Below the pieces are notes generated by a model, which was not told the DNA's origin, did no database searches, and was given only the letters and a program-made list of their open reading frames with translations. From Pelomonas sp052436255 (lineage in GTDB: Bacteria; Pseudomonadota; Gammaproteobacteria; Burkholderiales; Burkholderiaceae_C), in assembly GCA_052436255.1 (NCBI GenBank), contig JBQVNP010000018.1, positions 1-53,241 on the forward strand: 53,241 nt of DNA, given 5' to 3'. Within the stretch, counting starts at the first letter, position 1. Each line of letters begins with the position of its first letter. Shown here one piece after another: positions 10,417 to 18,395 of the stretch. The translations under genes and the position numbers were made by a program.

Positions 10417-11514
10417 TCAGTGCTGCTTCACGGCATCGACCAGCTTCTGCAGCAGGGCCAACGTTTGCAGGTTGATGCGCTCCAGCCGCATCATGCTGCG
10501 CTCCAAGCGCTGCAGGCGGTCGGCGTGATGGTCGGCGCTGAGTGCGGCGATCTCGCTGGACAGGCCTTCGACTTCGGCCGCGCTCATCTTCAGTCGATTG
10601 ATGTCCAGAGCGCCAGGCGCACTGTCGAAGGCGCCGGGGCGGCTGTCCGGCAGCTTGGACGGCCTGCTGTCGAGCGGGCTGGCGTCGCTGTTACGCGGCA
10701 CTTCGCTTTCCTGAGCGATGTCTCGTAGCACCTCCTTCACATCGCCCAGCGTCAGGTGGCTGCGACCCTGCATGAAGCCCAGCAGCAGCAGGCGATCACA
10801 CAGGCGATTGATGCGTCGCGGGATGCCATTGCTGGCCTTGTGGATGGCCGGGAAGGCATCGTGGTCGAAGGTCGGCTTTCCCGAGGACCCCGCGCACTTC
10901 AGACGGTGCTCCATGTAGCGTTGGGTCTCGTCCTCATCCATCGGGCCGATGTGACAGGTGGCCGCAACCCGCTGACGGAACTGCTCCATCTCGGGCTTTT
11001 GCAGGATGCCGCGGAACTCAGGCTGGCCGACGAGGAAGGTCTGCAGCAGCGACTGGTTGCTGAACTGGAAGTTGGACAGCATGCGCAACTCCTCGACCGC
11101 GCGGGCGGTGAGGTTCTGCGCCTCGTCGACGATCAGCAGGCAGCGCTTGCCCTGGGTGACCTGGTTGACGAAGAAGGCCTCCAGCGTCATCAGGAGTTCG
11201 GACTTGGGCGCGTCTTTCACGCGCACACCGAAGGCGGCACCCACCATGCGCAGCGTGTCTTCGGCATCGAGCTGGGTCGTGACGACATTGCCGATGACGA
11301 CATTGCTGCGATTCAGGCTGTCCAGCAGCCCCCGCAGCAGCGTGGTCTTGCCAGCGCCGATCTCGCCCGTGATGACGATGAAGCCGTCATTGCGGAGCAC
11401 ACCATAGTCCAGGTAAGCCTTCGCCCGGCGATGCTGCTTGCTGCCGTAATAGAAGTTCGGATCCGGGCTGAGCTGGAATGGCTTGCTGCTCAGGCCATAG
11501 AAGGCTTCATACAT
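10417..11514 (-). CDS. ExeA/GspA-type AAA ATPase of the XrtA system
   Basis: 365 residues from the ATG at 11514, which starts directly with the conserved MYEAFYGLSSKPFQLSPD. It has Walker A GEIGAGKTT (50-58) and Walker B CLLIVDEAQN (125-134) of the AAA_22/ExeA type. This matches the PEP-CTERM-associated putative secretion ATPase family (TIGR03015). The C-terminal 70 residues (from about 295) look like a coiled coil. ExeA relatives help build type II secretion or peptidoglycan-associated complexes. Here the protein probably assists assembly or regulation of polysaccharide export. The frame continues upstream, but those residues are unlike the family. Confidence 0.9.
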   Translation of the reverse strand: MYEAFYGLSSKPFQLSPDPNFYYGSKQHRRAKAYLDYGVLRNDGFIVITGEIGAGKTTLLRGLLDSLNRSNVVIGNVVTTQLDAEDTLRMVGAAFGVRVKDAPKSELLMTLEAFFVNQVTQGKRCLLIVDEAQNLTARAVEELRMLSNFQFSNQSLLQTFLVGQPEFRGILQKPEMEQFRQRVAATCHIGPMDEDETQRYMEHRLKCAGSSGKPTFDHDAFPAIHKASNGIPRRINRLCDRLLLLGFMQGRSHLTLGDVKEVLRDIAQESEVPRNSDASPLDSRPSKLPDSRPGAFDSAPGALDINRLKMSAAEVEGLSSEIAALSADHHADRLQRLERSMMRLERINLQTLALLQKLVDAVKQH

Positions 11515-11598
11515 GTCAGTGGTGCCCGGCCGCACGACGCCGCTGCCGCCGGCCATCGGGGGGCAGTGCGGACCGCGGACTCGCGTGCAGTTTCATCT

Positions 11599-13149
11599 TT
11601 AGAACTGTTGGGTCAAGTTGGCGTACACCGCATTCTCGGAATAGGGCGTGACACCTTCGAAACGGCTGTGGCGGGCACCGAGATGCACGCTGAGTCGCGA
11701 GCCCAGGCGGCTGTTCCAGTTCGCCATCAGGCTGGTCAACTGCGTGCGGCGACTGCTCGACTCGCCGATGGATTCCTGCCGCGCAGCAGTCAGCGAAAGG
11801 CCGGATACGGGGGTGAGCTGGTAGCTGGCCGACAGCGAATAGGAGCGCTGTTCGATGCGCGCGTCATTGGCCAGGTCACCCCGGTTCAAGTTGTCGCCCA
11901 ACCGGCTGGTGATGGACCGGCTGACGCTGGCCGTGACGTTGCTGCGCACGCCTTGCAGCGTGAAGCTGAACATCTGGTTGCGCAGCTCGCTGGGCCCATC
12001 GGACAGGAAGCCCACGGCCGCTTGAGCGTCGGGCGACAAGCCCAGCGCCAGCAGTTCGGCACGCACCAGCGTGTCGCGCCTGACCGGATCGGGTTCACGC
12101 GATGCGTACAGCAGGAAGAACAGGTCGTAATAGGTGCGCACGCCACCTGACGCCCCGGCATTGCCCAGCGTGGCGGTGCGTGAGTCCGACAGGCGCCAGA
12201 CCGAGTTCCGCATGCGGTGCTCGAAGCTCAGGCCGTGGCTGTCGCCGTAGCCATGGCGCTGCCAGTTGCCGTTGACGCGCGTGCGCGGCGTCGGCGTCCA
12301 GTCGGCGGTCAGCCCCCCCGTGAAGCCGTCTTCGTCGCTGCCACTGCGGCTGAGGTAGTCGTTGCGCTCCTGGCCCACGTTGGCGCTGAGCAACCAGTCC
12401 GGGTTGGGGCGATAGTTCAGGCCGACCGTTGCCGAGCTGTTGCGGTTGGACGACGCACCCTTGGACCGGAGCTGCTGTGTGTTGGCTTGCATGTACCAGC
12501 CCAACACGCCCGCGTTCAGCTGCGTGATGCGCAACGATCCGCCGTTGCCGCGGCTGTCACCCAGCCCACTGCCTCGCACCTCGGTGATCGACAAATTGCC
12601 GCGCAGGTCAACGCTGGCCAGACCGCCAACTTGGCCGCGCAGCAGCGGCGAAACGGTCAGCGAGCCGGTCTCGCGACGGTTGGGGTTGTCGAGCGCGGCC
12701 ACCGCGCCTTGCGAACCCAGCGTTGGTGCCGCCTGCAGGCCGAAAGCCGATGCGTTCTGCTGGCCGATACTGGCCTGCGCGTCGATGAGGAAAGTGCGTG
12801 GAACGACCTCGGCCTGCAGGTTCGCCGACAACGCGTTCTGCAGTTGGGAGCCGTAGCCGGTCTTCAGGTAGGTGATGCCGTTGAGCGAGTAGTCCAGGCT
12901 GCCACGGACCGCGCCGGTGTTGCGCACGATGCTGATGCCGGGCGATACCGTCGTGATCAGCGCGGCATCCTTGTCACGGTCGCTCAGGCGCAGGTTGTCG
13001 GTCCAACTCTGCGACAGGCCGATGCGTGGGCGGAAGGTACCGCCGCCGCTGCCGGCACCGGCCGCATCGCCTTGCTGGGCATGGGCCGCTATCGCACAAA
13101 GGGCGAGGGCCAGGGGCAGATGGCGCGACTCAGGTCGGAGCCGAGTCAT
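11599..13149 (-). CDS. EpsL-type outer-membrane beta-barrel of the exopolysaccharide locus
   Basis: 516 residues from the ATG at 13149. A signal peptide (LPLALALCAIAAHAQQ) ends near residue 25. The rest alternates short amphipathic strands rich in R, S, N and Y (for example ASVSRSITSRLG, RSYSLSASYQLTPVSGLSLT) and ends in an aromatic residue (NLTQQF), as expected for an outer-membrane barrel. It fits the PEP-CTERM-associated EpsL family (TIGR03016). The likely role is a secretion channel or scaffold for the polymer, alongside the export lipoprotein. The start lies inside the end of the upstream kinase gene (20-bp overlap), next to the Gly-Tyr repeat. Confidence 0.85.
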   Translation of the reverse strand: MTRLRPESRHLPLALALCAIAAHAQQGDAAGAGSGGGTFRPRIGLSQSWTDNLRLSDRDKDAALITTVSPGISIVRNTGAVRGSLDYSLNGITYLKTGYGSQLQNALSANLQAEVVPRTFLIDAQASIGQQNASAFGLQAAPTLGSQGAVAALDNPNRRETGSLTVSPLLRGQVGGLASVDLRGNLSITEVRGSGLGDSRGNGGSLRITQLNAGVLGWYMQANTQQLRSKGASSNRNSSATVGLNYRPNPDWLLSANVGQERNDYLSRSGSDEDGFTGGLTADWTPTPRTRVNGNWQRHGYGDSHGLSFEHRMRNSVWRLSDSRTATLGNAGASGGVRTYYDLFFLLYASREPDPVRRDTLVRAELLALGLSPDAQAAVGFLSDGPSELRNQMFSFTLQGVRSNVTASVSRSITSRLGDNLNRGDLANDARIEQRSYSLSASYQLTPVSGLSLTAARQESIGESSSRRTQLTSLMANWNSRLGSRLSVHLGARHSRFEGVTPYSENAVYANLTQQF

Positions 13150-14113
13150 TGCTGCCATAGCCGTAGCCGTACCCATATCCGTAGCCGTAGCCGTACCCGT
13201 AGCCATAGCCGCCCGCAGCATTCGGGCTGGCCTGGTTGAGCAGCATCATCTTGACCGGACAGGTCTCGATGGCGGCCAGGGCCTGCTGGACGGCGCTCTG
13301 CGCGGTCTTCTCGGCGTGGACGACGATGATGATCTGGCCCATGTGCGAGGCCAACACGCGGGATTCCGTCGTCAGCAGCAACGGCGGCGAATCGAAAATG
13401 ATGATGCGGTCAGGATAGCGCTTGGCCATGTGGTCCAGCAGCTGGCTCATCGCATCGCTGGCAAGCAGCTCGGTCGCGCGCGGATGCGGTGTGCCGCTCG
13501 GCAGGATGGTCAGCTTCTCGACGTTGGTGCGCAGCAGCACCTCGGACATGTCAACGCGTTCTTCCAGCACATCGAGCAGGCCCGGGCCTTGCGGCAGGCC
13601 CAGCATGCGCAGCACCGACGGCCGTGCGACGTCGGCGTCGACCAGCATGACGGTGTTGTCCAGTTCAGCAGCGATGCTTAGCGCGAGGTTGATAGACGTG
13701 AAGCTCTTGCCCTCGCCTGCCAGCGCACTGGTCACCATCAGCAGATTGGCGTGATTGATCGTCGCCGCACCCTTGCCCATCGCGTTCTTGATCAAGGGGC
13801 GCTTGATGACTCGGTACTGATCGCCCGTCTGTGAGCGCGGCGTGTGCGGCATCAGAAAGCCTTGCGCCGCCAACGCCACGACATCGAGTTCAACCCGTTT
13901 GGACGATGGGTGATGACCATCGTCGAGGATGGAGATACCGACATGAGGCGCGGGCGCCGTCAGCGCCGGAGAAACGGCGGGCGAGGCTGGCGCAGCGACC
14001 GGCGCAAAACCGGGTTCAACTGCAGGCTGGGCTTGGTCGTCTCCCGGCAGCACGACACCGGCTTGGCGAAGTTGCTCGAGCCGCTGGGCGGCTTGTTCTA
14101 TCAGGCTCGTCAT
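13130..14113 (-). CDS. XrtA-associated bacterial tyrosine kinase (BY-kinase, Wzc/CapB-like) with (Gly-Tyr)9 tail
   Basis: 327 residues. Residues 1-75 are a Pro/Ala-rich linker. The P-loop kinase domain follows with Walker A SALAGEGKS (129-137), Walker A' VMLVDADVARPS (155-166) and Walker B IIIFDSPP (237-244). The C-terminus holds nine consecutive Gly-Tyr pairs before SNDSAPT. BY-kinases autophosphorylate clustered C-terminal tyrosines in trans, and cycling of this state controls polymer length. There is no transmembrane part here; the membrane activator is the chain-length protein encoded immediately upstream (stop at 14115, kinase start at 14113). The family corresponds to the PEP-CTERM tyrosine autokinase (TIGR03018). 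Such a perfectly regular dipeptide tail is unusual. Confidence 0.92.
   Translation of the reverse strand: MTSLIEQAAQRLEQLRQAGVVLPGDDQAQPAVEPGFAPVAAPASPAVSPALTAPAPHVGISILDDGHHPSSKRVELDVVALAAQGFLMPHTPRSQTGDQYRVIKRPLIKNAMGKGAATINHANLLMVTSALAGEGKSFTSINLALSIAAELDNTVMLVDADVARPSVLRMLGLPQGPGLLDVLEERVDMSEVLLRTNVEKLTILPSGTPHPRATELLASDAMSQLLDHMAKRYPDRIIIFDSPPLLLTTESRVLASHMGQIIIVVHAEKTAQSAVQQALAAIETCPVKMMLLNQASPNAAGGYGYGYGYGYGYGYGYGYGSNDSAPT
13157..13210 (-). repeat. Hexanucleotide tandem repeat encoding (Gly-Tyr)9
   Basis: Nine 6-bp units of form GGN-TAY on the minus strand, each coding Gly-Tyr, form the end of the tyrosine kinase gene. Tyr codons vary between TAC and TAT and Gly codons between GGC, GGG and GGA, so the repeat is imperfect in DNA but perfect in protein. 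Gain or loss of units would stay in frame and change the number of phosphorylatable tyrosines. The repeat ends a few bases before the start codon of the downstream beta-barrel gene. Confidence 0.93.
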
Positions 14114-14114
14114 G

Positions 14115-15704
14115 TCAAACCACCTGCCGGCTCAGTTGTATCGCCAGGACCGTCAAGGCGACGGCAAACATCACCAGCAAACCTCCAGCTCCTGCGGAGA
14201 AACGGACCAGATCGACGCGCTGGCGTGCGCGATCTGCATCGGTAACAAGCCGCGTGACCACACCCAGGATCGGCAATTCCACGCGGGCCCGCAGGTCGTT
14301 TGCGTCATGAAAGACCGGGCGCAACTGGCTGGCGGCAAATGCCGTAAACACTCCAATGCCGAGGGCGGCCGCCATTGCACCGGCCAGCAGCAGTAGACGA
14401 TTGGGCGCGACGGGCTTGGGGTTGGCCCGCGGGGGATCGATGACCCGGAAGTCGGCGACGCCTGATGCGACATCGAGTTCCCCGGAAATGGACGCTTGCT
14501 CGCGACGCTGCACCAAGTCCTCGTAATTGCGCTTGTGGATCGCATAGTCACGATTCAATTGAGCCGCCTCGGCCTCGACCTGAGGTGCCGTCTTCATGGC
14601 CGTGAGCGCCTGGGCATAGCGACCGGAATATTCGTCGACCCGGGCGCGCAGCGAGGCGACCTGGACTTCCGTCGTGGCAAGGATCCGCACCATTTCCTGC
14701 GCAGCGAGGCTGCCACTGGACTGGCCCACCGACGCCGTCGGCATATTCATTGCCGCCTTGCGCAACTCGGCAATCTCACGCTTGCGTTGCTCCTCGAGAT
14801 CCTTGATGAGCTTACGGGTGGCAATGATGTCGGGGTGCTGATCGGTATAGCGCTGCAGCAGCGCGTCAAGGCTGCGGCGGTGATCGGCCAGGCGGGAATC
14901 CAGCTCTGGCGTGCTGATGTTGGCGTTGGACTCCTGCAGCAGGCTCTGCGCCGTCGTCTGCGCCCCCCCCCGAGCCCTCTCGGCTTCGAGCTGCGCTCGG
15001 GCGGCATCGCGTGCGTTCGTCGCCTCGCGCAACTCAAGACGGGCACGTTCCAACTGGGCGCTGAGTTCGGAGAGCTGAGTCGCCGCGTCCTTGCCGTCGC
15101 CCGACATGCTCGACAGATTTTTCAGACGGAACTCCTTCAATCGAGTTTCAGCCTCTTCCAGCTTGGCCTCATAGGACTTGATCTGCTCGTTGATGAAGGT
15201 GGTCGCCGTTGACGTACCTTGTCGCGTCTGGCCCAGGCTGGATTCGACGAATATCGACACGAGCGCCTGAACGACACGCTTGGCGGTGTCGGGGTCGCTG
15301 TCACGGTAGCCCAGGATGTACAGGTTGTCGCGGCCGATGCTTTGGATGGACAGATTGGTAGTGACCGCTTCGATCGTCGCTTCCTGTTGGGCCTTGGACT
15401 GGTTCTTCAAATCCAGATCGGCCATGCGCACCAGCTTTTCGACGTTTGGCCGACTGATCAGGGTTCGGCTCAACATCGTCACCTGTTGTTCGACGTTAGG
15501 CTGTACCGCCAGGCCCGACATCAACGGCTTCAAGATGGACTGCGTGTCGACATAGATGCGCGCGCTGGCCTCGTAACGATCCGGCAGCACGAACACCACC
15601 ACGGCGCCGACCATGCCCGTCACCCAGGCCACGACCAGGCCCACCCAGCGGTATTTCCACATCCGCCGGACGATGATCAGCAGCTGGGCAATCAGCAATT
15701 CCAT
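14115..15704 (-). CDS. Wzz/GNVR-type chain-length determinant of the XrtA system
   Basis: 529 residues. The N-terminal Wzz region begins MELLIAQLLIIVRRMWKYRW, followed by a transmembrane helix around 20-42. A long coiled coil runs from about 165 to 290 and again from about 335 to 400. The second transmembrane helix (LLLLAGAMAAALGIGVF) lies near 440-460, followed by a third hydrophobic segment at the extreme C-terminus. This matches the PEP-CTERM chain-length family (TIGR03007), a polysaccharide co-polymerase that sets polymer length and activates its BY-kinase partner encoded 1 bp downstream. The kinase domain is not fused, as in actinobacterial or Gram-positive-like split pairs. Confidence 0.91.
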   Translation of the reverse strand: MELLIAQLLIIVRRMWKYRWVGLVVAWVTGMVGAVVVFVLPDRYEASARIYVDTQSILKPLMSGLAVQPNVEQQVTMLSRTLISRPNVEKLVRMADLDLKNQSKAQQEATIEAVTTNLSIQSIGRDNLYILGYRDSDPDTAKRVVQALVSIFVESSLGQTRQGTSTATTFINEQIKSYEAKLEEAETRLKEFRLKNLSSMSGDGKDAATQLSELSAQLERARLELREATNARDAARAQLEAERARGGAQTTAQSLLQESNANISTPELDSRLADHRRSLDALLQRYTDQHPDIIATRKLIKDLEEQRKREIAELRKAAMNMPTASVGQSSGSLAAQEMVRILATTEVQVASLRARVDEYSGRYAQALTAMKTAPQVEAEAAQLNRDYAIHKRNYEDLVQRREQASISGELDVASGVADFRVIDPPRANPKPVAPNRLLLLAGAMAAALGIGVFTAFAASQLRPVFHDANDLRARVELPILGVVTRLVTDADRARQRVDLVRFSAGAGGLLVMFAVALTVLAIQLSRQVV

Positions 15705-15767
15705 CAGGAAAAATCTCGGTTAAATCGACAGCGGGAGGCGCAACGCCGAGCTTGCGCGCCTAAATCG

Positions 15768-16433
15768 TCAGAACAAGCTTTGCGGAATGATCAGGATGTC
15801 GCCCGGACGCATCTCGACGTTGGCGGACACGTCGCCACTCTTGATCAGGTCCTTTAAGCGCACCGAATACTGCTTGTTGCCTTCGGCCGTGCGAAGGATG
15901 GTGGCACTGTTGCCGGAGGCAAAGTCGGTCAGACCGCCGACTGCGATCATCACATCCAGCACCGTCATCTTTTGCTTGTAGGGCAGAAACTGCGGCTTCG
16001 CCGCTTCGCCGACCACACGGATCTGCTCGCTGTAAGGACCGACGAAGCTCGTGACGATGACGGTCACGACTGGGTCGCGGACATATTTGCCAAGTTGCTT
16101 CTCGACCTCGCGCGCCACTTGGACCGACGTCTTGCCCTGCACGACCATTTCATCGACCAACGGCGCTGCAATCTTGCCGTCCGGGCGAACCGGCACGGCC
16201 ATCGACAGCTCGGGATTGCGCCAGACCTGGATGCTGAGACTGTCGCCGGCACCGATGATGTAGCTGTAGTCGTCGTTGGCGACGGACGCCGGCGCCGGAG
16301 GATGGCTGGTGCTCGCGCAACCGGACAGCAATACAAACGCCATACCGGCAACTGCCTGACCCAACCAGACGCGCACGGCAGTCCCAGACGTCAATTGCTC
16401 ACAGCGGTTTTTCGAAGCGTGAAGGGTGTTCAA
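15768..16433 (-). CDS. Outer-membrane polysaccharide export lipoprotein (Wza-like, XrtA system)
   Basis: 221 residues. A signal peptide ends in the lipobox LLSGC, giving lipidated Cys39. The polysaccharide export domain follows (YIIGAGDSLSIQVWRNPELS, about 58-77, through VVTVIVTSF), then one SLBB-type domain (about 135-205), ending DILIIPQSLF. It is shorter than E. coli Wza and lacks the C-terminal amphipathic helix, as is normal for the PEP-CTERM export family (TIGR03027). It forms the periplasmic part of the export channel, probably with the EpsL-type barrel. It is the first eps gene proper of the minus-strand unit. The 179-bp gap upstream may hold the promoter. Confidence 0.92.
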   Translation of the reverse strand: MNTLHASKNRCEQLTSGTAVRVWLGQAVAGMAFVLLSGCASTSHPPAPASVANDDYSYIIGAGDSLSIQVWRNPELSMAVPVRPDGKIAAPLVDEMVVQGKTSVQVAREVEKQLGKYVRDPVVTVIVTSFVGPYSEQIRVVGEAAKPQFLPYKQKMTVLDVMIAVGGLTDFASGNSATILRTAEGNKQYSVRLKDLIKSGDVSANVEMRPGDILIIPQSLF

Positions 16434-16536
16434 GGCGAGTCCTCTGTGGGTCTGTTCATCGAAAGCCCCGAATCAGGGCGGCACCGCCCCGCATGGCGAG
16501 GACCAAAGCCGCGGAATGATGCCATAGCCCTCCAGT

Positions 16537-16548
16537 GTTGCCGGCAAC
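16537..16548. promoter_or_regulatory. Perfect 12-bp palindrome upstream of the export gene (candidate operator)
   Basis: GTTGCCGGCAAC is an uninterrupted inverted repeat in the 179-bp gap between the flavoprotein gene and the export lipoprotein gene, about 104 bp before the export start codon. Palindromes of this size suit a dimeric regulator. No promoter elements next to it are clear enough to call, so function is only suggested. Confidence 0.3.
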
Positions 16549-16612
16549 CTGAATCGGGGGCAGCGCCATTGGCGCGCGGACTTTCGCACAGCAAAGCGCC
16601 GTGAGGACCAGC

Positions 16613-18190
16613 CTAGGCTTGGGGGGCCCGCGGCAGGTTGTAGCGGCCTGGCGCAATCACGTTATCCGGGTCAAACACCGACTTCAATTCCCAGACCGTG
16701 CGCCAAAAAGGGTCGGCGGGGTCAACCAGCTCCTCCATCATGTCGGCCCGCGCCCGATACACCTCGAGGCCTTGCGACCGTAAATAGTGCCAAAGCGCGC
16801 GCGCGCAGGCATGCGCACCCTTGACGGCCGCCTCATCGCTGCGATCAAACAGCAAATTGGCAACCGCCACAAATGACGTGGTGGTTTCAATGTTCAGCGT
16901 GACATAGAGATCGTGACCGAACTCAGCGGCCATCGATGTCATGCGGGCCATGATGGTCACGACGGCTTCACCGTCCATCGGCAAGGCCGGGTTGATGAAT
17001 ACCAATCCGCAGTTGGATGCATCCAGGTTTCTAGCGGCCGCCTGCGGCTGGCCGTACCGCCACAACAGATTCGTGATCGCCGCATCGGTGGGGCGTCCAT
17101 CAGCCAGACCTTGAAGAGGCTGGATGGCCGCAATGGCCGCGGCATTGGCGCGAGCCCATGGCCAAATCTTGCGCATCGGATGCAGGAGGCGAAAGCCAAG
17201 CGCCAGCTTTTCGTCGTCCACGACCGTCACCCGCGCAATGCGGCCCAGCACGCGCCTGACCTCCGCGACCGCCGCCTTCACCTGCCCCGAACTACCCGCC
17301 AGACCGCCCAGGCTGGTCCATTCAAAAGGCGCCACCGTGGCCAAAGCTCGCTCCGCCTCTGCGGCGAGGTCCGAGGCGCCGATTCCGCAGGATGCCTGCA
17401 GGTATTCGCTGATGCCTGACATCATGCTGGCTTGGGTGCGCGCCTGATTGCCCACATGCGTGACGCCAGCCATCACGCCCAGCCGCTTCAACGCTGCCAA
17501 ACCGTCAAGGAACTCTGCAAGGCGTGTTGAATCGCGCAAGGCGAGCGATACAGCGACGGACCGTTGCGGTCGCGGCACCAGCTTGAGACAGGCACTGGTC
17601 ACGATACCGAAATTGCTCTGAAAAAATAGGCCGTCCAGCATCGGTCCCAATCCATAGGGATGGGTGTGTGCAAGGGGAGACCGCTCGCCGAGCCGGCGAA
17701 AACCTGTTCGCAGCACATCGCCCCGCCCCGTGACGATCTCCAGTCCGAATACGTCTTCGCGACGCGGACCCAGATAACCCACACCTCGGTCCAAGGCGTT
17801 GCCGAGAATGCTGGTGTCGACAGAAGACCCGGTCACGTTGAAGCTCAAGCCAGGATGCGACTCTCGCAAAAACTCGTGGAGTTGACGCTGTGTCACGCCG
17901 GGCTCGATGACGGCCACAGGCTGCCGCTGGGAAATCTGCGCAGCGTTGCGAATCCGGTTCATGCCGCTCAAGTCGAGCAACACTGAGTCCAAGTTGGGCG
18001 GCGCCGCCGAGCCATAGCCCCAATTGAAGCCGGTAGAGACGGGGTACAGGGCTATGGACTCCCGACGGGCGCGCTCGACACATGCCCTCACCTCATCGGT
18101 GGTTGTCGGTTGCCAGCATTCCAGATCACCACCGCCCCAACCGGTCACATTCGTCGTGTTTCGACTTTCCGACGATTTCAGCACGCCCAC
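16613..18190 (-). CDS. FAD-binding oxidoreductase of the VAO/PCMH family
   Basis: 525 residues without signal peptide. The N-terminal PCMH-type FAD domain includes LYPVSTGFNWGYG (about 48-60), VIEPGVTQRQLHEFL (about 93-107), NVTGSSVDTSILGNALDRGVG and PRREDVFGLEIVTGRGDVL. The C-terminal substrate domain ends SVFDPDNVIAPGRYNLP. This layout resembles vanillyl-alcohol oxidase and 4-cresol dehydrogenase, which oxidise phenolic or alcohol substrates. Codon use looks like its neighbours. It lies directly upstream of the export gene in the same direction and divergent from the PEP-CTERM gene, yet is not one of the standard XrtA-locus genes known to me. Its substrate is unknown; an oxidative modification of the polymer is possible but unproven. 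Confidence 0.82.
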   Translation of the reverse strand: MGVLKSSESRNTTNVTGWGGGDLECWQPTTTDEVRACVERARRESIALYPVSTGFNWGYGSAAPPNLDSVLLDLSGMNRIRNAAQISQRQPVAVIEPGVTQRQLHEFLRESHPGLSFNVTGSSVDTSILGNALDRGVGYLGPRREDVFGLEIVTGRGDVLRTGFRRLGERSPLAHTHPYGLGPMLDGLFFQSNFGIVTSACLKLVPRPQRSVAVSLALRDSTRLAEFLDGLAALKRLGVMAGVTHVGNQARTQASMMSGISEYLQASCGIGASDLAAEAERALATVAPFEWTSLGGLAGSSGQVKAAVAEVRRVLGRIARVTVVDDEKLALGFRLLHPMRKIWPWARANAAAIAAIQPLQGLADGRPTDAAITNLLWRYGQPQAAARNLDASNCGLVFINPALPMDGEAVVTIMARMTSMAAEFGHDLYVTLNIETTTSFVAVANLLFDRSDEAAVKGAHACARALWHYLRSQGLEVYRARADMMEELVDPADPFWRTVWELKSVFDPDNVIAPGRYNLPRAPQA

Positions 18191-18319
18191 CCCCTGAGTT
18201 CCCTACTGTCGGCGGACTTTACAGCTCAGCCCCCTAAACCACTGAACCAGCGGCGCTCCCCCTTGCGAGCATTGGCTAAGGCCTTGATGCAGCAAGGAAA
18301 CTCCAAGCTCGAAGAGCAG

Positions 18320-18337
18320 TTGGCACGCTCCCTGCTT
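18320..18337 (+). promoter_or_regulatory. Sigma-54 (RpoN) -24/-12 promoter of the PEP-CTERM gene
   Basis: TTGGCACGCTCCCTGCTT matches the consensus TGGCACG-N4-TTGC with one mismatch (C for T before the -12 TGC). The GG at 18322-18323 and GC at 18334-18335 are separated by exactly 10 bp. The start codon lies about 60 bp downstream. Transcription should begin near 18346-18348. PEP-CTERM genes in related bacteria are known to depend on RpoN and PrsR, and prsR lies in this same locus. Confidence 0.82.
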
Positions 18338-18395
18338 GATACCCACCGTCCGGGGCCGCGCCCCAACTTCTAGCAAGTGAATCAAGGAGATTCAA

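Noticed and set aside
8451..10475. 674-codon open frame on the + strand
   Set aside because: It is antisense to the FemAB-like and deacetylase genes, which have clear motifs. Long antisense frames are expected in GC-rich DNA. The translation is rich in H, Q, V, R and D with no family pattern.
13157..13210. Tandem repeat as a possible CRISPR or VNTR outside genes
   Set aside because: Units are 6 bp with no spacers and encode Gly-Tyr within the kinase gene.
16434..16612. Sigma-54 site before the export gene
   Set aside because: The only GG-N10-GC match (minus strand, near 16485-16505) lacks CAC after GG and TT before GC.
18110..18373. 87-codon + strand frame before the PEP-CTERM gene
   Set aside because: It begins inside the flavoprotein gene on the opposite strand, has no ribosome-binding site, and covers the sigma-54 promoter. 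Treated as non-coding.
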